DNA of 64,000 nucleotides from Alteriqipengyuania halimionae. GTDB taxonomy: Bacteria > Pseudomonadota > Alphaproteobacteria > Sphingomonadales > Sphingomonadaceae. The notes under the pieces were generated by a model. It was given only the letters and a program-made list of their open reading frames with translations, ran no database searches and was not told the DNA's origin. Shown in pieces: positions 38,693-46,426 of the stretch. Numbering within the stretch: the stretch's first letter is position 1; the number at the start of each line of letters is the position of its first letter. The stretch covers positions 496,001-560,000 of the forward strand of contig NZ_WTYR01000001.1 in assembly GCF_009827575.1 (NCBI RefSeq), in the 5' to 3' direction. A program made the position numbers and the translations under genes.

Positions 38693-39045
38693 TCCTCGTT
38701 GAGCAGCAGCAATTCGGCTTCCACCGTCATCACCGGCTCGGGCCGGTTTTCATAAGTCACGGCGCGCACCTGTGCGTCGGCCACCAGCAGGCCGGCGAGG
38801 GTGAATTCGTGTTCGGGCAGGGTTTCGATGAAGCCGTCGGCGGTTTCGCAATCCGCGCTGCCGTGGAAGCGCAGGGTGATGGTGTGCCGCGCCCCCGAGA
38901 AGGTCGCACTGGCCCAGGGCCGCTCCTCCATCGCAAGCAGTTCCGCGCAGCCTCCGGCCATTTCCTGCAAGGCGGCGACCACGCGCTTTCCGGCGCGTTC
39001 GGCGGCGACGGAGACGGGGGCGGGGCGGATCGGGTCAATGTACAT
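38689..39045 (-). CDS. Hypothetical 118-residue protein paired with small HTH gene
   Basis: 118 residues, acidic, mixed alpha/beta (RPWASATFSGARHTITLRFH ... LPEHEFTLAGLLVADAQVRA). No membrane segment or known motif recognised. Its ATG at 39045 lies 11 nt inside the end of the upstream 63-residue gene, so both are translated together. It is divergent to an S24-family repressor and converges with the dehydrogenase (4-nt stop overlap). The pairing suggests an accessory effector of the small regulator; that is inference. Confidence 0.7.
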   Translation of the reverse strand: MYIDPIRPAPVSVAAERAGKRVVAALQEMAGGCAELLAMEERPWASATFSGARHTITLRFHGSADCETADGFIETLPEHEFTLAGLLVADAQVRAVTYENRPEPVMTVEAELLLLNED

Positions 39046-39226
39046 GGGCGGCTCCTGCGCGGTATTTGTTCATGAAATGTTCTACACGTTCTTCGGTTCG
39101 TGCGCGGGGGATGCGTCCATTGCGCAAGTCTTCGACGAAGCGCGGATCGCGCGCGGCCAGGCGGCCGAACTTGGTCCAGGGCATTCCTGTTTCGCGCAGG
39201 AAAATCTCGATCTTGCGAATCAGCAT
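39035..39226 (-). CDS. Small helix-rich DNA-binding-like protein
   Basis: 63 residues: LIRKIEIFLRETGMPWTKFG then RLAARDPRFVEDLRNGRIPR. The pattern of a helix, a turn GMPWTKFGRLA and a recognition-type helix DPRFVEDLRNG resembles compact HTH regulators seen beside S24 repressors in sphingomonads (from memory). Together with the 118-residue gene it forms a two-gene operon transcribed away from the S24 gene at 39324, with a 97-nt control region containing inverted repeats. Not certain as a regulator, but codon use and arrangement support a real gene. Confidence 0.68.
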   Translation of the reverse strand: MLIRKIEIFLRETGMPWTKFGRLAARDPRFVEDLRNGRIPRARTEERVEHFMNKYRAGAAHVH

Positions 39227-39262
39227 GGGCGCTCTCCAGCGGGCGGGCGGCGAATCGGTGAA

Positions 39263-39313
39263 AGGATTTGTCCCTCGCGAAATCCTACTTGTCTAGGAAA
39301 AATCTTTCGCCTA
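39263..39313. promoter_or_regulatory. Putative operators between the S24 repressor and the small HTH gene
   Basis: Two inverted repeats lie in the 97-nt divergent region: AGGATTT (39263-39269) with AAATCCT (39280-39286), 10-nt spacer; and TAGG (39294-39297) with CCTA (39310-39313), an imperfect longer palindrome TAGGAAAA..CTTTCGCCTA. The spacing and position between divergent genes fit operator sites for a CI/S24-type repressor. Inference from sequence only. Confidence 0.45.
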
Positions 39314-39323
39314 AGGAAATTTC

Positions 39324-39950
39324 ATGCATGATGACGACGCCCGCGCCAATCTCGCCCGGCTTGCCGAGCAGCGAAAGGCGAGCCTGAAGAGCCTGTCGGC
39401 GATGATCGGTCGCAATGCATCGTACCTCCAGCAATATCTCAATAAGGGCAGCCCGCGGCGGCTCGACGAAAGCGACCGGCGGACGCTGGCGCGGTTCTTC
39501 GGGGTGGATGAGGGGATGCTGGGCGCGCCGGAGGAATTTTCCCGCGCGGTGGACAGCCCCTATGTCGAGATCTCCCGGCTCGATGCCGAGGCGGCGGCGG
39601 GGGCAGGGGCCGAAGGTGGCTCGCAGGAGATCGGCCATATCGGCTTCGCTCCGCACTGGTTGCGTGCGCAGGGGCTCGACCCCGCGCATTGCTCGGCGAT
39701 CGCGGTGCGCGGCGATTCGATGGAGCCGACGCTGGCCGAGGGGGACGAGATCCTCGTCGATACCCGCACCGCGCCTTTGCGCAGCGGGGTCTATGTGCTG
39801 CGGGTCGACGGGCAATTGTTGGTCAAGCGGCTGGCCCCCGAACGCCCCGGCACGCTGATCAGCGACAATGCGATCTATCCGCCCCTCGAACGCGATCCGG
39901 CAGAGGTCGAGGTGATCGGCCGCGTGGTGTGGAAGAGCGGGCGGTTGTGA
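39324..39950 (+). CDS. S24 family (CI/LexA-like) transcriptional repressor
   Basis: 208 residues. An N-terminal HTH (ARLAEQRKASLKSLSAMIGR and NASYLQQYLNKGSP) is followed by an Ala/Gly-rich linker (about 90-100) and an S24 peptidase domain: Ser132 in RGDSMEPTL and Lys168 in LLVKRLAPE form the Ser-Lys dyad for self-cleavage or the relic of it. Such proteins resemble phage repressors but are also chromosomal stress regulators. No phage structural or integrase gene is near. It likely controls itself and the divergent 63/118-residue operon through the inverted repeats upstream. Confidence 0.85.
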   Translation: MHDDDARANLARLAEQRKASLKSLSAMIGRNASYLQQYLNKGSPRRLDESDRRTLARFFGVDEGMLGAPEEFSRAVDSPYVEISRLDAEAAAGAGAEGGSQEIGHIGFAPHWLRAQGLDPAHCSAIAVRGDSMEPTLAEGDEILVDTRTAPLRSGVYVLRVDGQLLVKRLAPERPGTLISDNAIYPPLERDPAEVEVIGRVVWKSGRL

Positions 39951-39992
39951 TGCGCTTCAATGTCGCACAGGGTGAGAACGATAGGAGATATC

Positions 39993-41010
39993 ATGTCGCA
40001 TTTACGTGCCGCGCTGGCCCTGTTGATTCTAGCTGCCGCACCGGCCGCGTCGCTCATAGTGGCCCCGCCTGAAACAGCGGCGCAGGATCGTGCCGTTGCC
40101 GATGGGCAGATGCTGGCGCGCGAAGCCTACACCTTCCCGTTCGACACCTACGAAGAATGGCAAAGCTTCATGGATCGCGCGCCCGAGGAGCGATGGCGCG
40201 CAGCCGCCGTATCGCCCTTTTTCACGCCGGAGCAATTCGACCGCTACCGCTCGGGTGAGACAGTCAGGCTAGAGCGGATCGCCTATGCCAGCGATGGTCT
40301 GCGCATCAAGGGCGTGATCGCTGTGCCTCGCGATGCGACAGGTCCGCTGCCCGTCGTCATCTACGCCCAAGGCGGCGTGGGCGAGTGGAGCCGCCTGACC
40401 TTCTTCGATATCGTCGAGATGTCCCGCCTTGCCGAACAGGGCTTTATCGTCGTGGCCAGCCTGCGGCGCGGGGAAGGGGGCAGCGAAGGCGAGCCTGCAA
40501 TGGGCTCTGGCGACCTCTCCGACATGCTCAACCTGCTCGCCCTGATCGATCAATTGCCCGGCGCAGATCGCGAGCATATCCACTATCTCGGATTCTCGCG
40601 CGGCGGAGCGCTCGGCTACCGGCTACCGGCTGCTTGCCGCGACCGACCGGATCGATTCCGCGGTGATGGTCGGCGCGCCCAGCGATCTCGTAAATTCCCC
40701 AAGACGCGCCGAGTTCGACGAGTTTGTCTATCCGGGAACCGCGGAAGGCTATGAGGCCGATCCGGAGCGTGCTTTGCGAACTCTCTCGGCGCTCTACTGG
40801 CCGCAGGACATGGACCCCGATGCGCGTCTGCTGCTGCTGCACGGCGCGGACGACGAGCGCGTTGAAGTGACGGACAGCCTTGATCTCGCGCGGGAATGGC
40901 AAGCGCTCGGCCGACCTTTCGCGCTCCGCGTATATGAGGGCGGATCGCATTCGTTGATCGAGCACAGGGCCGATGTGCGCAAGCTCATCGACGGCTGGTT
41001 TGCGCCATGA
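39993..41010 (+). pseudogene. Secreted alpha/beta hydrolase (S9/dienelactone-hydrolase type), frameshifted
   Basis: Starts ATG 39993 after AGGAG with a signal peptide (LRAALALLILAAAPAASL). The frame reads through the nucleophile elbow LGFSRGGALGYR, then breaks. GGCTACC occurs twice in tandem (40614-40620 and 40621-40627); this 7-bp duplication shifts the frame by one, and the first frame stops at 40754. Dropping one copy restores GYRLLAATDRIDSAVMVGAP and continues into the second frame, ending at 41010 with the Asp (LLLHGADDERV) and His (GGSHSLIEH) of the triad. The full product would be about 336 residues. Either a recent slipped-strand mutation, a phase-variable site or an assembly error. 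Confidence 0.85.
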
Positions 41011-41025
41011 CGGCCGCTGTCTCGC

Positions 41026-41388
41026 TCAGGAGGGGAAGCGGCGGTAGTCGTCGCGCCGCAGGGTCAGCATGTAATCGGCGATGAGCTCGACGTCCTCGGG
41101 CGACAGGTCGACATCCATGATGTCGGGATAATTGTGCGAATCGCCGAGGAAGACGATCAGGCTTTCGCGCGTCAGCCCTTCGGCATTGGCGATGTCCTCG
41201 AAGCCGGGGGCGGGCGCGATCGGCGAGGTGGCGCCGGCGGTCACCGCATGGCACCCGGCGCAGGTCGCCTGGACCAGCACCGGCGGTTCGGCAGCTTCAG
41301 CGGTCGCGGCGCTTCGCTCTGCCGTCGTTGCGCAGCCTGCAACCGCTGCGAGCGCCCCTGCTGCGACAATCCATCGCCATTCGATCAT
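41026..41388 (-). CDS. Small c-type cytochrome, lipoprotein-like
   Basis: 120 residues from ATG 41388 (MIEWRWIVAAGALAAVAG, then Cys19). The signal ends in a lipobox-like AVAGC, so it may be lipid-anchored in the periplasm. One heme motif, CAGCH (about residues 43-47), is followed by a C-terminal helix with SPEDVELIADYMLTL; the likely axial Met is in IMDVDL. An electron carrier of unknown partner. Divergent from the metallo-hydrolase gene with a 200-nt gap. Confidence 0.82.
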   Translation of the reverse strand: MIEWRWIVAAGALAAVAGCATTAERSAATAEAAEPPVLVQATCAGCHAVTAGATSPIAPAPGFEDIANAEGLTRESLIVFLGDSHNYPDIMDVDLSPEDVELIADYMLTLRRDDYRRFPS

Positions 41389-41588
41389 ACGCCGTCCCTC
41401 TGTCTCACCGTTTTCATACGCTATACACGCTCGATCAAGCGCTTCATTGACATGTATCAAGTTTCGGATCGGTACGACCTTCGGGCCGAGCGGAATGCCG
41501 ATTGCGAGGACTTGATTGGCCACGTCCCGCTCTCCGGTCTGCGCGTGCCAAGCTTGCAATCGCCGGGTGCGTCGACCACTTGTCGGGC

Positions 41589-42254
41589 ATGACCGAGACG
41601 ACCAAAGCGCCGATGAAAGCCGCCATCCTGCCGGTAACGCCCCTCCAGCAGAACTGCTCGCTGGTGTGGTGTACCGACACGATGAAAGGCGCGCTGATCG
41701 ATCCCGGTGGCGATCTGGACAAGCTCAAGCAAGGCGTCGCCAAGGCGGGCGTCGAGCTAGAAAAAATCCTTATAACCCATGGACATATCGACCATTGCGG
41801 CGAGGCCGGCGCGCTCGCGAAAGAACTCTCGCTACCGATCGAAGGTCCGCACGAGGCCGATCGTTTCTGGATCTCGCGGCTCGACGAAGATGGCAAGAAA
41901 TACGGCATTCGCGGCCAGGTGTTCGAGCCCGATCGCTGGCTCGCCGATGGCGATCAGGTGACCATCGGCAATTTGACGCTCGACGTCTATCACTGCCCCG
42001 GACACACGCCGGGCCATGTCGTGTTCCACCACGCCCCCAGCCAGTTTGCGGCGGTCGGCGACGTGCTGTTTCAGGGCTCGATCGGACGCACCGACTTCCC
42101 GATGGGCAACCACCAGGACCTGCTCGACGCGATCGTGCAGAAGCTCTGGCCGCTGGGGAATGAAACCACGTTCATCCCCGGTCACGGCCCGGTCAGCACA
42201 TTCGGGCACGAGCGGCAGAGCAATCCCTTCGTCGGCGATGCCGCGCTCGCCTAG
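41589..42254 (+). CDS. MBL-fold metallo-hydrolase (glyoxalase II family)
   Basis: 221 residues from ATG 41589 (MTETTKAPMKAAILPV). The metallo-beta-lactamase core is clear: HGHIDHCGEA (THGHxDH zinc motif), a third His in CPGHTPGHVVFH, Asp in VGDVLFQGSIGRTDFP and the last His in FIPGHGPVSTFGHE. This subgroup hydrolyses thioesters or related substrates; the exact substrate is unknown. The 200-nt upstream region contains a near-palindrome TTGA-CATGTA-TCAA at 41447-41460 but no full promoter I can assign. Confidence 0.9.
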   Translation: MTETTKAPMKAAILPVTPLQQNCSLVWCTDTMKGALIDPGGDLDKLKQGVAKAGVELEKILITHGHIDHCGEAGALAKELSLPIEGPHEADRFWISRLDEDGKKYGIRGQVFEPDRWLADGDQVTIGNLTLDVYHCPGHTPGHVVFHHAPSQFAAVGDVLFQGSIGRTDFPMGNHQDLLDAIVQKLWPLGNETTFIPGHGPVSTFGHERQSNPFVGDAALA

Positions 42255-42264
42255 ACGAATCGGT

Positions 42265-42663
42265 TCAGACGATACCTGCGGCAATCAGCGCAGCGTAAAC
42301 GGCGAGGCCGATCAGCGTCAGCATGGTGACGAGCACGCCGACCATCCGCGCCTTGTGCGGTTTGTCCGAATCCATCCCGATCGCATGCGCCACGCGGGCT
42401 AGCAGATAGACCCCCACCACCGCGCTCAGCCATGTCCCTCCGCGTCCGGCCAGTTCGATGCCGGCGACCAGCAGCAGAACGAACGGGGTATTCTCGACGA
42501 AATTGAGCTGCGCGCGCATCCGCCGCGTCAGCGGGCCGCCCCCATCGTCGCCGTGGAGGACCTTCTGCTTGCCGCGCAGCTGCCCGATGCGCACCGCGAG
42601 CCAGAGATTGACCAGCGCCGCGGCGGCGCAGGCACTCAGCGTAATCGGGAGGATGATCGTCAT
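42265..42663 (-). CDS. MAPEG family membrane protein
   Basis: 132 residues, four hydrophobic helices. The conserved MAPEG segment RMRAQLNFVENTPFVLLL lies after helix 1, and RVAHAIGMDSDKPHKAR after helix 3. Eukaryotic members are glutathione transferases or eicosanoid enzymes; bacterial function is not established. Start ATG 42663 (MTIILPITLSA). Converges with the metallo-hydrolase, 10 nt apart. Confidence 0.85.
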   Translation of the reverse strand: MTIILPITLSACAAAALVNLWLAVRIGQLRGKQKVLHGDDGGGPLTRRMRAQLNFVENTPFVLLLVAGIELAGRGGTWLSAVVGVYLLARVAHAIGMDSDKPHKARMVGVLVTMLTLIGLAVYAALIAAGIV

Positions 42664-42738
42664 ATCGTACTTCCTTCGCGGTGCGACCCGGCATTGCGCT
42701 TTGGCGCCGATCAGGGTGCTAGCGCGCGCCCACAGCGC

Positions 42739-42766
42739 TTGCAACGGAGGGAATTTGCGCTATAGG
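42739..42766 (+). promoter_or_regulatory. Probable sigma-70 promoter of rpmF-plsX-fabH
   Basis: TTGCAA (42739-42744) and TATAGG (42761-42766) are separated by 16 nt, a reasonable housekeeping promoter, 112 nt upstream of the rpmF ATG. No competing gene lies in the region. Transcription start is not proven. Confidence 0.5.
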
Positions 42767-42878
42767 CCGCGCCTTCGCCGCATCCGAGGCTTCGTCACTC
42801 CGCGCTCTTGCGCGCGCGGGAGGCATCGCCTAGGTCGGCATCCGAAATTAGTGATTTACGCGAAGGTTAGGTGCCGAG

Positions 42879-43061
42879 ATGGCAGTCCCCAAAAGAAAAG
42901 TATCGCCGCATCGCCGTGGCAATCGCCGCGCCCACGATTCGCTGAAGGTCGAAGCATTCCACGAATGCTCGAACTGCGGCGAATTGAAGCGCCCGCACAA
43001 TATGTGTGCGGCGTGCGGCCATTATAACGGTCGCCTCGTGGCCGAGCCCAAGGGCATCTGA
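42879..43061 (+). CDS. rpmF: 50S ribosomal protein L32
   Basis: 60 residues: [20 protein letters not shown], then a zinc ribbon [18 protein letters not shown] (two CxxC pairs) and the end [12 protein letters not shown]. This is the Cys-containing (C+) form of L32. First gene of the conserved rpmF-plsX-fabH unit linking ribosome and fatty-acid/phospholipid synthesis; plsX starts 31 nt after the stop. Confidence 0.97.
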   Translation: MAVPKRKVSPHRRGNRRAHDSLKVEAFHECSNCGELKRPHNMCAACGHYNGRLVAEPKGI

Positions 43062-43092
43062 TCCCTCTTACCCGTAATCGGGAGATAAGCGC

Positions 43093-44142
43093 ATGAGCCT
43101 GCCGCGTATCGCCATCGATGCGATGGGCGGCGATGAAGGTGTGCGCGTAATGATCGACGGTGCCGCGCTCGCGCGGCGCCGCCATGATCGTTTCCAGTTC
43201 CTGCTGGTCGGCGACGAGGAGCGGATCCGGGCCGCGCTCGAGGATCACCCGAATCTCGCCGCCGCATCCGAAATCCTCCACGCGCCCGAAGCCATTGCCG
43301 GCGACGAAAAGCCGAGCAAGGCGATCCGCCGCGCCAAGACCACTTCGATGGGAATGGCGATCAATGCGGTGAAGCAGGGCAAGGCCGGGGCAGCCGTGTC
43401 GGCCGGGAACACCGGCGCGCTGATGGCGATGAGCAAGCTCGCGCTGCGGACGATGCCGGGGATCGACCGACCCGCGCTCTCCGCGCTGTTGCCGACGCTC
43501 GGCGATCACGACGTGCTGATGCTCGATCTGGGTGCCAACACAGAGTGCGACGCCCGCAATCTCGTGCAGTTCGCGATCATGGGCGCGGCCTATTTCCGTA
43601 TCGCCACCGGGGTCGAGGAGCCGCGCGTGCGCCTGCTCAACATTGGGACCGAGGAGACCAAGGGCACCGGAGAGCTGCAGGATGCCGCGACCAGGCTGAA
43701 GGAAGTCTCGGAGGATCTCGCGATTTCGTTCGAAGGTTATGTCGAGGCGGACAAGATCAATCGCGGCGAAGTCGATGTGATCGTCTCGGACGGTTTCTCC
43801 GGAAATATCGCGCTCAAGGCAGTCGAGGGGGCGGCCCGCTTCGTAACCGACCTGCTGCGACGTGCCTTCACCAGTTCGCTGCGATCGAAGTTCGGCTTCC
43901 TCGTCTCGCGACCGGCCACCGAGTTGCTGAAGCACTCGCTCGATCCCAACAACCACAATGGCGCAGTTTTCCTGGGCCTCAACGGCGTGGTCGTGAAGAG
44001 CCACGGCAGCGCCACCGCGATTGGCGTGGCGAATGCCGTCGCGCTGACGGCAAGATTGCTGGAGGAAGACCTGACCAAACGGATCGAAGCCGACCTTGCT
44101 CGGCTGGGCGAAGAAAGTCTGCGGACAGGCGGCCAGCGCTGA
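43093..44142 (+). CDS. plsX: Phosphate acyltransferase PlsX
   Basis: 349 residues. Converts acyl-ACP to acyl-phosphate, first step of phosphatidic acid synthesis via PlsY. Begins [20 protein letters not shown]; conserved [41 protein letters not shown] and [15 protein letters not shown] are all present. The TGA overlaps the ATG of fabH by one base (TGATG), so the two are translationally coupled. Confidence 0.97.
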   Translation: MSLPRIAIDAMGGDEGVRVMIDGAALARRRHDRFQFLLVGDEERIRAALEDHPNLAAASEILHAPEAIAGDEKPSKAIRRAKTTSMGMAINAVKQGKAGAAVSAGNTGALMAMSKLALRTMPGIDRPALSALLPTLGDHDVLMLDLGANTECDARNLVQFAIMGAAYFRIATGVEEPRVRLLNIGTEETKGTGELQDAATRLKEVSEDLAISFEGYVEADKINRGEVDVIVSDGFSGNIALKAVEGAARFVTDLLRRAFTSSLRSKFGFLVSRPATELLKHSLDPNNHNGAVFLGLNGVVVKSHGSATAIGVANAVALTARLLEEDLTKRIEADLARLGEESLRTGGQR

Positions 44143-45104
44143 TGCGACGTTCCGTACTGCTTGGGACGGGCTCGGCGCTGCCCGAAAATTGCGTGACCAA
44201 CGCCGATCTCGCGACCCGGATCGACACCACCGACGAATGGATCGTGGAACGCACCGGCATTCGCCAGCGCTATATCGCGGCGGAGGGCGAGACGACCTCG
44301 ACGCTCGCGACTGCGGCCGCGCGCAAGGCGTGCGAAGCGGCGAATGTGGATCCGGAATCGATCGACCTGATCGTGCTCGCCACCGCGACGCCCGATAATA
44401 CTTTTCCGGCGACCGCGACCCAGGTTCAAAAACAGCTCGGCTGTCGCGGCGGAATCGCGTTCGACGTCCAGGCCGTCTGCACAGGTTTCCTGTACGCAAT
44501 GGGCGTGGCCGACTCCATGCTGAAGAACGGCATGGGCAGTCGCGCTCTGGTGATCGGTGCGGAGACGTTCAGCCGGATTCTCGATTGGGAGGACCGGACG
44601 ACCTGCGTATTGTTCGGTGACGGAGCAGGTGCTGTCGTGCTGGAATCGCGCGACGGTGAGACAGAACGCGGTGTGATCGCGAGCAAGCTGCACGCCGATG
44701 GCGAGCACAAGGAACTGCTCTATGTAGATGGTGGTCCCTCGACCACCGGCACCGTCGGCAAGCTCCGGATGAAAGGGCGCGAGGTTTTCCGCCACGCGGT
44801 CGTCAACCTCGCCGAGGTTCTGGGCGAAGTCCTCGAGCAGGCCGACATATCGGTGACGGATATCGACTGGGTGGTGCCGCATCAGGCCAACGCCCGCATC
44901 CTCGATGCAACTGCGCGCAAGCTGGGTCTGCCGGCGGAAAAAGTGGTGGTGACCGTAGACAGGCATGCGAACACATCGGCAGCGTCGGTGCCACTGGCGC
45001 TCGACACCGCGATCCGCGACGGGCGAATCAAGCAGGGCGACCTGGTCATGCTCGAAGCAATGGGCGGCGGCTTCACGTGGGGCGCCAGCCTTTTGCGAAT
45101 GTAA
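44142..45104 (+). CDS. fabH: 3-oxoacyl-ACP synthase III (KAS III)
   Basis: 320 residues. Condenses acetyl-CoA with malonyl-ACP to start fatty-acid synthesis. Catalytic triad Cys113 (QAVCTGF), His247 (PHQANARI) and Asn277 (HANTSAAS), in the same spacing as E. coli FabH. Other conserved pieces: GERTGIRQR-type start region ([12 protein letters not shown]) and [13 protein letters not shown] 44142 overlaps the plsX stop. A 108-nt gap without clear signals follows before ihfA. Confidence 0.97.
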   Translation: MRRSVLLGTGSALPENCVTNADLATRIDTTDEWIVERTGIRQRYIAAEGETTSTLATAAARKACEAANVDPESIDLIVLATATPDNTFPATATQVQKQLGCRGGIAFDVQAVCTGFLYAMGVADSMLKNGMGSRALVIGAETFSRILDWEDRTTCVLFGDGAGAVVLESRDGETERGVIASKLHADGEHKELLYVDGGPSTTGTVGKLRMKGREVFRHAVVNLAEVLGEVLEQADISVTDIDWVVPHQANARILDATARKLGLPAEKVVVTVDRHANTSAASVPLALDTAIRDGRIKQGDLVMLEAMGGGFTWGASLLRM

Positions 45105-45212
45105 ATCATATGCAGTTCGTCGAGGCTCAAGGCAGGTTCGCCGTGAATCCGTTGCAATTCCGGACTAATCCTCTAGGAGCGGTCGTGGGTCGCGAAAGGT
45201 AGGGCAGACCTC

Positions 45213-45509
45213 ATGCGTTCGACGAATACGCTTACCCGAGCAGACTTGTGTGAAGCCGTTCACAAGAAGACCGGCTATCCGCGCAGTGAATCGCAGGACA
45301 TGGTCGAGGCGATCCTCGATCTGATGACTGATGCACTCGTCTCGGGCGAAAATGTGAAGATTTCCGGGTTCGGAACCTTTCTCCTTCGCGACAAGGCGGA
45401 GCGGATCGGCCGAAATCCCAAGACCGGTGTCGAGGTGCCGATTACCCCGCGCCGCGTGCTGACGTTCCGCGCGAGCCAGACGCTTCGCGACAAGGTTTCC
45501 GACGCGTGA
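45213..45509 (+). CDS. ihfA: Integration host factor subunit alpha
   Basis: 98 residues of the HU/IHF fold: helical N-terminus [19 protein letters not shown], the [19 protein letters not shown] turn and the DNA-minor-groove arm [19 protein letters not shown] with the conserved Asn-Pro-x-Thr-Gly. IHF bends DNA at specific sites. The last bases overlap the GTG start of the MerR gene (GTGA), the usual alphaproteobacterial arrangement. Confidence 0.95.
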   Translation: MRSTNTLTRADLCEAVHKKTGYPRSESQDMVEAILDLMTDALVSGENVKISGFGTFLLRDKAERIGRNPKTGVEVPITPRRVLTFRASQTLRDKVSDA

Positions 45510-45901
45510 GCGACGACGCCTCGCTCTTCGACGATGGCAAGGACCCCGAGGCCTTGCGAACGATCGGCGAGGTTTCCAAGGCGCTCGGTATCAAGCCTCA
45601 TGTGCTGCGCTACTGGGAAGAACAGTTCCCGATGCTCAAGCCGACGACGCGTGCGGGCGGACGACGGTATTATCGTCCGGCCGACATCGCCTTGGTTCGG
45701 CGGATCGACGATCTCGTCAACCGTCAGGGCTATACGCTGAAAGGCGCGCGAAAGGCTTTGTCGAGCAAGGATCAGCCGGTCGGCGAAGCGATTTCCGCGC
45801 CGCATCCCCAGCAACGCGAGCCGCGCGAGATCGAAGCGCCCGCTTTGGTACCGCAATTGCGCGCGATTCGTGACCGGCTCGCGTCGGCGCTCGACGCCTA
45901 G
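45506..45901 (+). CDS. MerR family transcriptional regulator
   Basis: 131 residues from GTG 45506, overlapping ihfA by 4 nt. A single N-terminal Mer[24 protein letters not shown], then [21 protein letters not shown] and the wing/second helix [20 protein letters not shown]. The C-terminal tail is short and lacks metal-binding Cys. This MerR-type protein regularly accompanies ihfA in alphaproteobacteria; its target is not known to me. The stop shares CTAG with the convergent phosphatase. Confidence 0.9.
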   Translation: MSDDASLFDDGKDPEALRTIGEVSKALGIKPHVLRYWEEQFPMLKPTTRAGGRRYYRPADIALVRRIDDLVNRQGYTLKGARKALSSKDQPVGEAISAPHPQQREPREIEAPALVPQLRAIRDRLASALDA

Positions 45902-46419
45902 GACAATTCCTCTATCGGATAGCGCCGCAGCTTCAGGTCGCAGCCCGAGCTGCAGACATCGCTCCAATGCGACACGTCGCATTCCAGCTGAACGAAACCA
46001 GCGGTCGGGAATTTCGCGGCTATCCGCTCCCTATCCGAGACATTGTCGTCGAGCCTGATAAGGTCGAGTGCCAGAAAAGTCAGGCCCGGATTATGTCCAA
46101 CGAGTAGCAATTCGTCGAAACCGTCATCCTGCGCCTGAACAAGTTCGAGCAGCGTTCCGGCGCTGGCGAGGTAGATGCGATCTTCGAGCACTTTCTCAGG
46201 CGCCTCGTCGAATTCGCAGCACACGGCATCGAAGGTCTCGCAACAGCGGCGGGCAGGGGATACCAATGCGTGTCGGTATTCGCCGCAAGAGTGTTTGATG
46301 TAGCGCCCCATTGCCTGGGCTGCGGTGCGTCCTTCGTCGCAGATCGGCCGATCGAAATCGCTCGACGCGCCAGCATCCCAATCGGACTTTGCATGACGGA
46401 GGAGAGCGAGGCGCTTCAT
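45898..46419 (-). CDS. Histidine phosphatase family protein (SixA-like)
   Basis: 173 residues from ATG 46419 (MKRLALLRHAKSDWDAG), with the phospho-His motif LLRHAKSD (catalytic His9), Arg in SPARRCCETFDA and the second His in VGHNPGL. SixA proteins dephosphorylate histidine phosphotransfer domains; the true substrate here is unknown. The C-terminus has an unusual Cys pair (DVCSSGCDLK). It lies 7 nt after the helicase stop and may be cotranscribed with it. Confidence 0.87.
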   Translation of the reverse strand: MKRLALLRHAKSDWDAGASSDFDRPICDEGRTAAQAMGRYIKHSCGEYRHALVSPARRCCETFDAVCCEFDEAPEKVLEDRIYLASAGTLLELVQAQDDGFDELLLVGHNPGLTFLALDLIRLDDNVSDRERIAAKFPTAGFVQLECDVSHWSDVCSSGCDLKLRRYPIEELS

Positions 46420-46426
46420 GCCTGTG

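Noticed and set aside
39324-39950. S24 repressor as evidence for a prophage
   Set aside because: No integrase, terminase, structural or lysis genes and no att-like repeats nearby; flanks are chromosomal genes.
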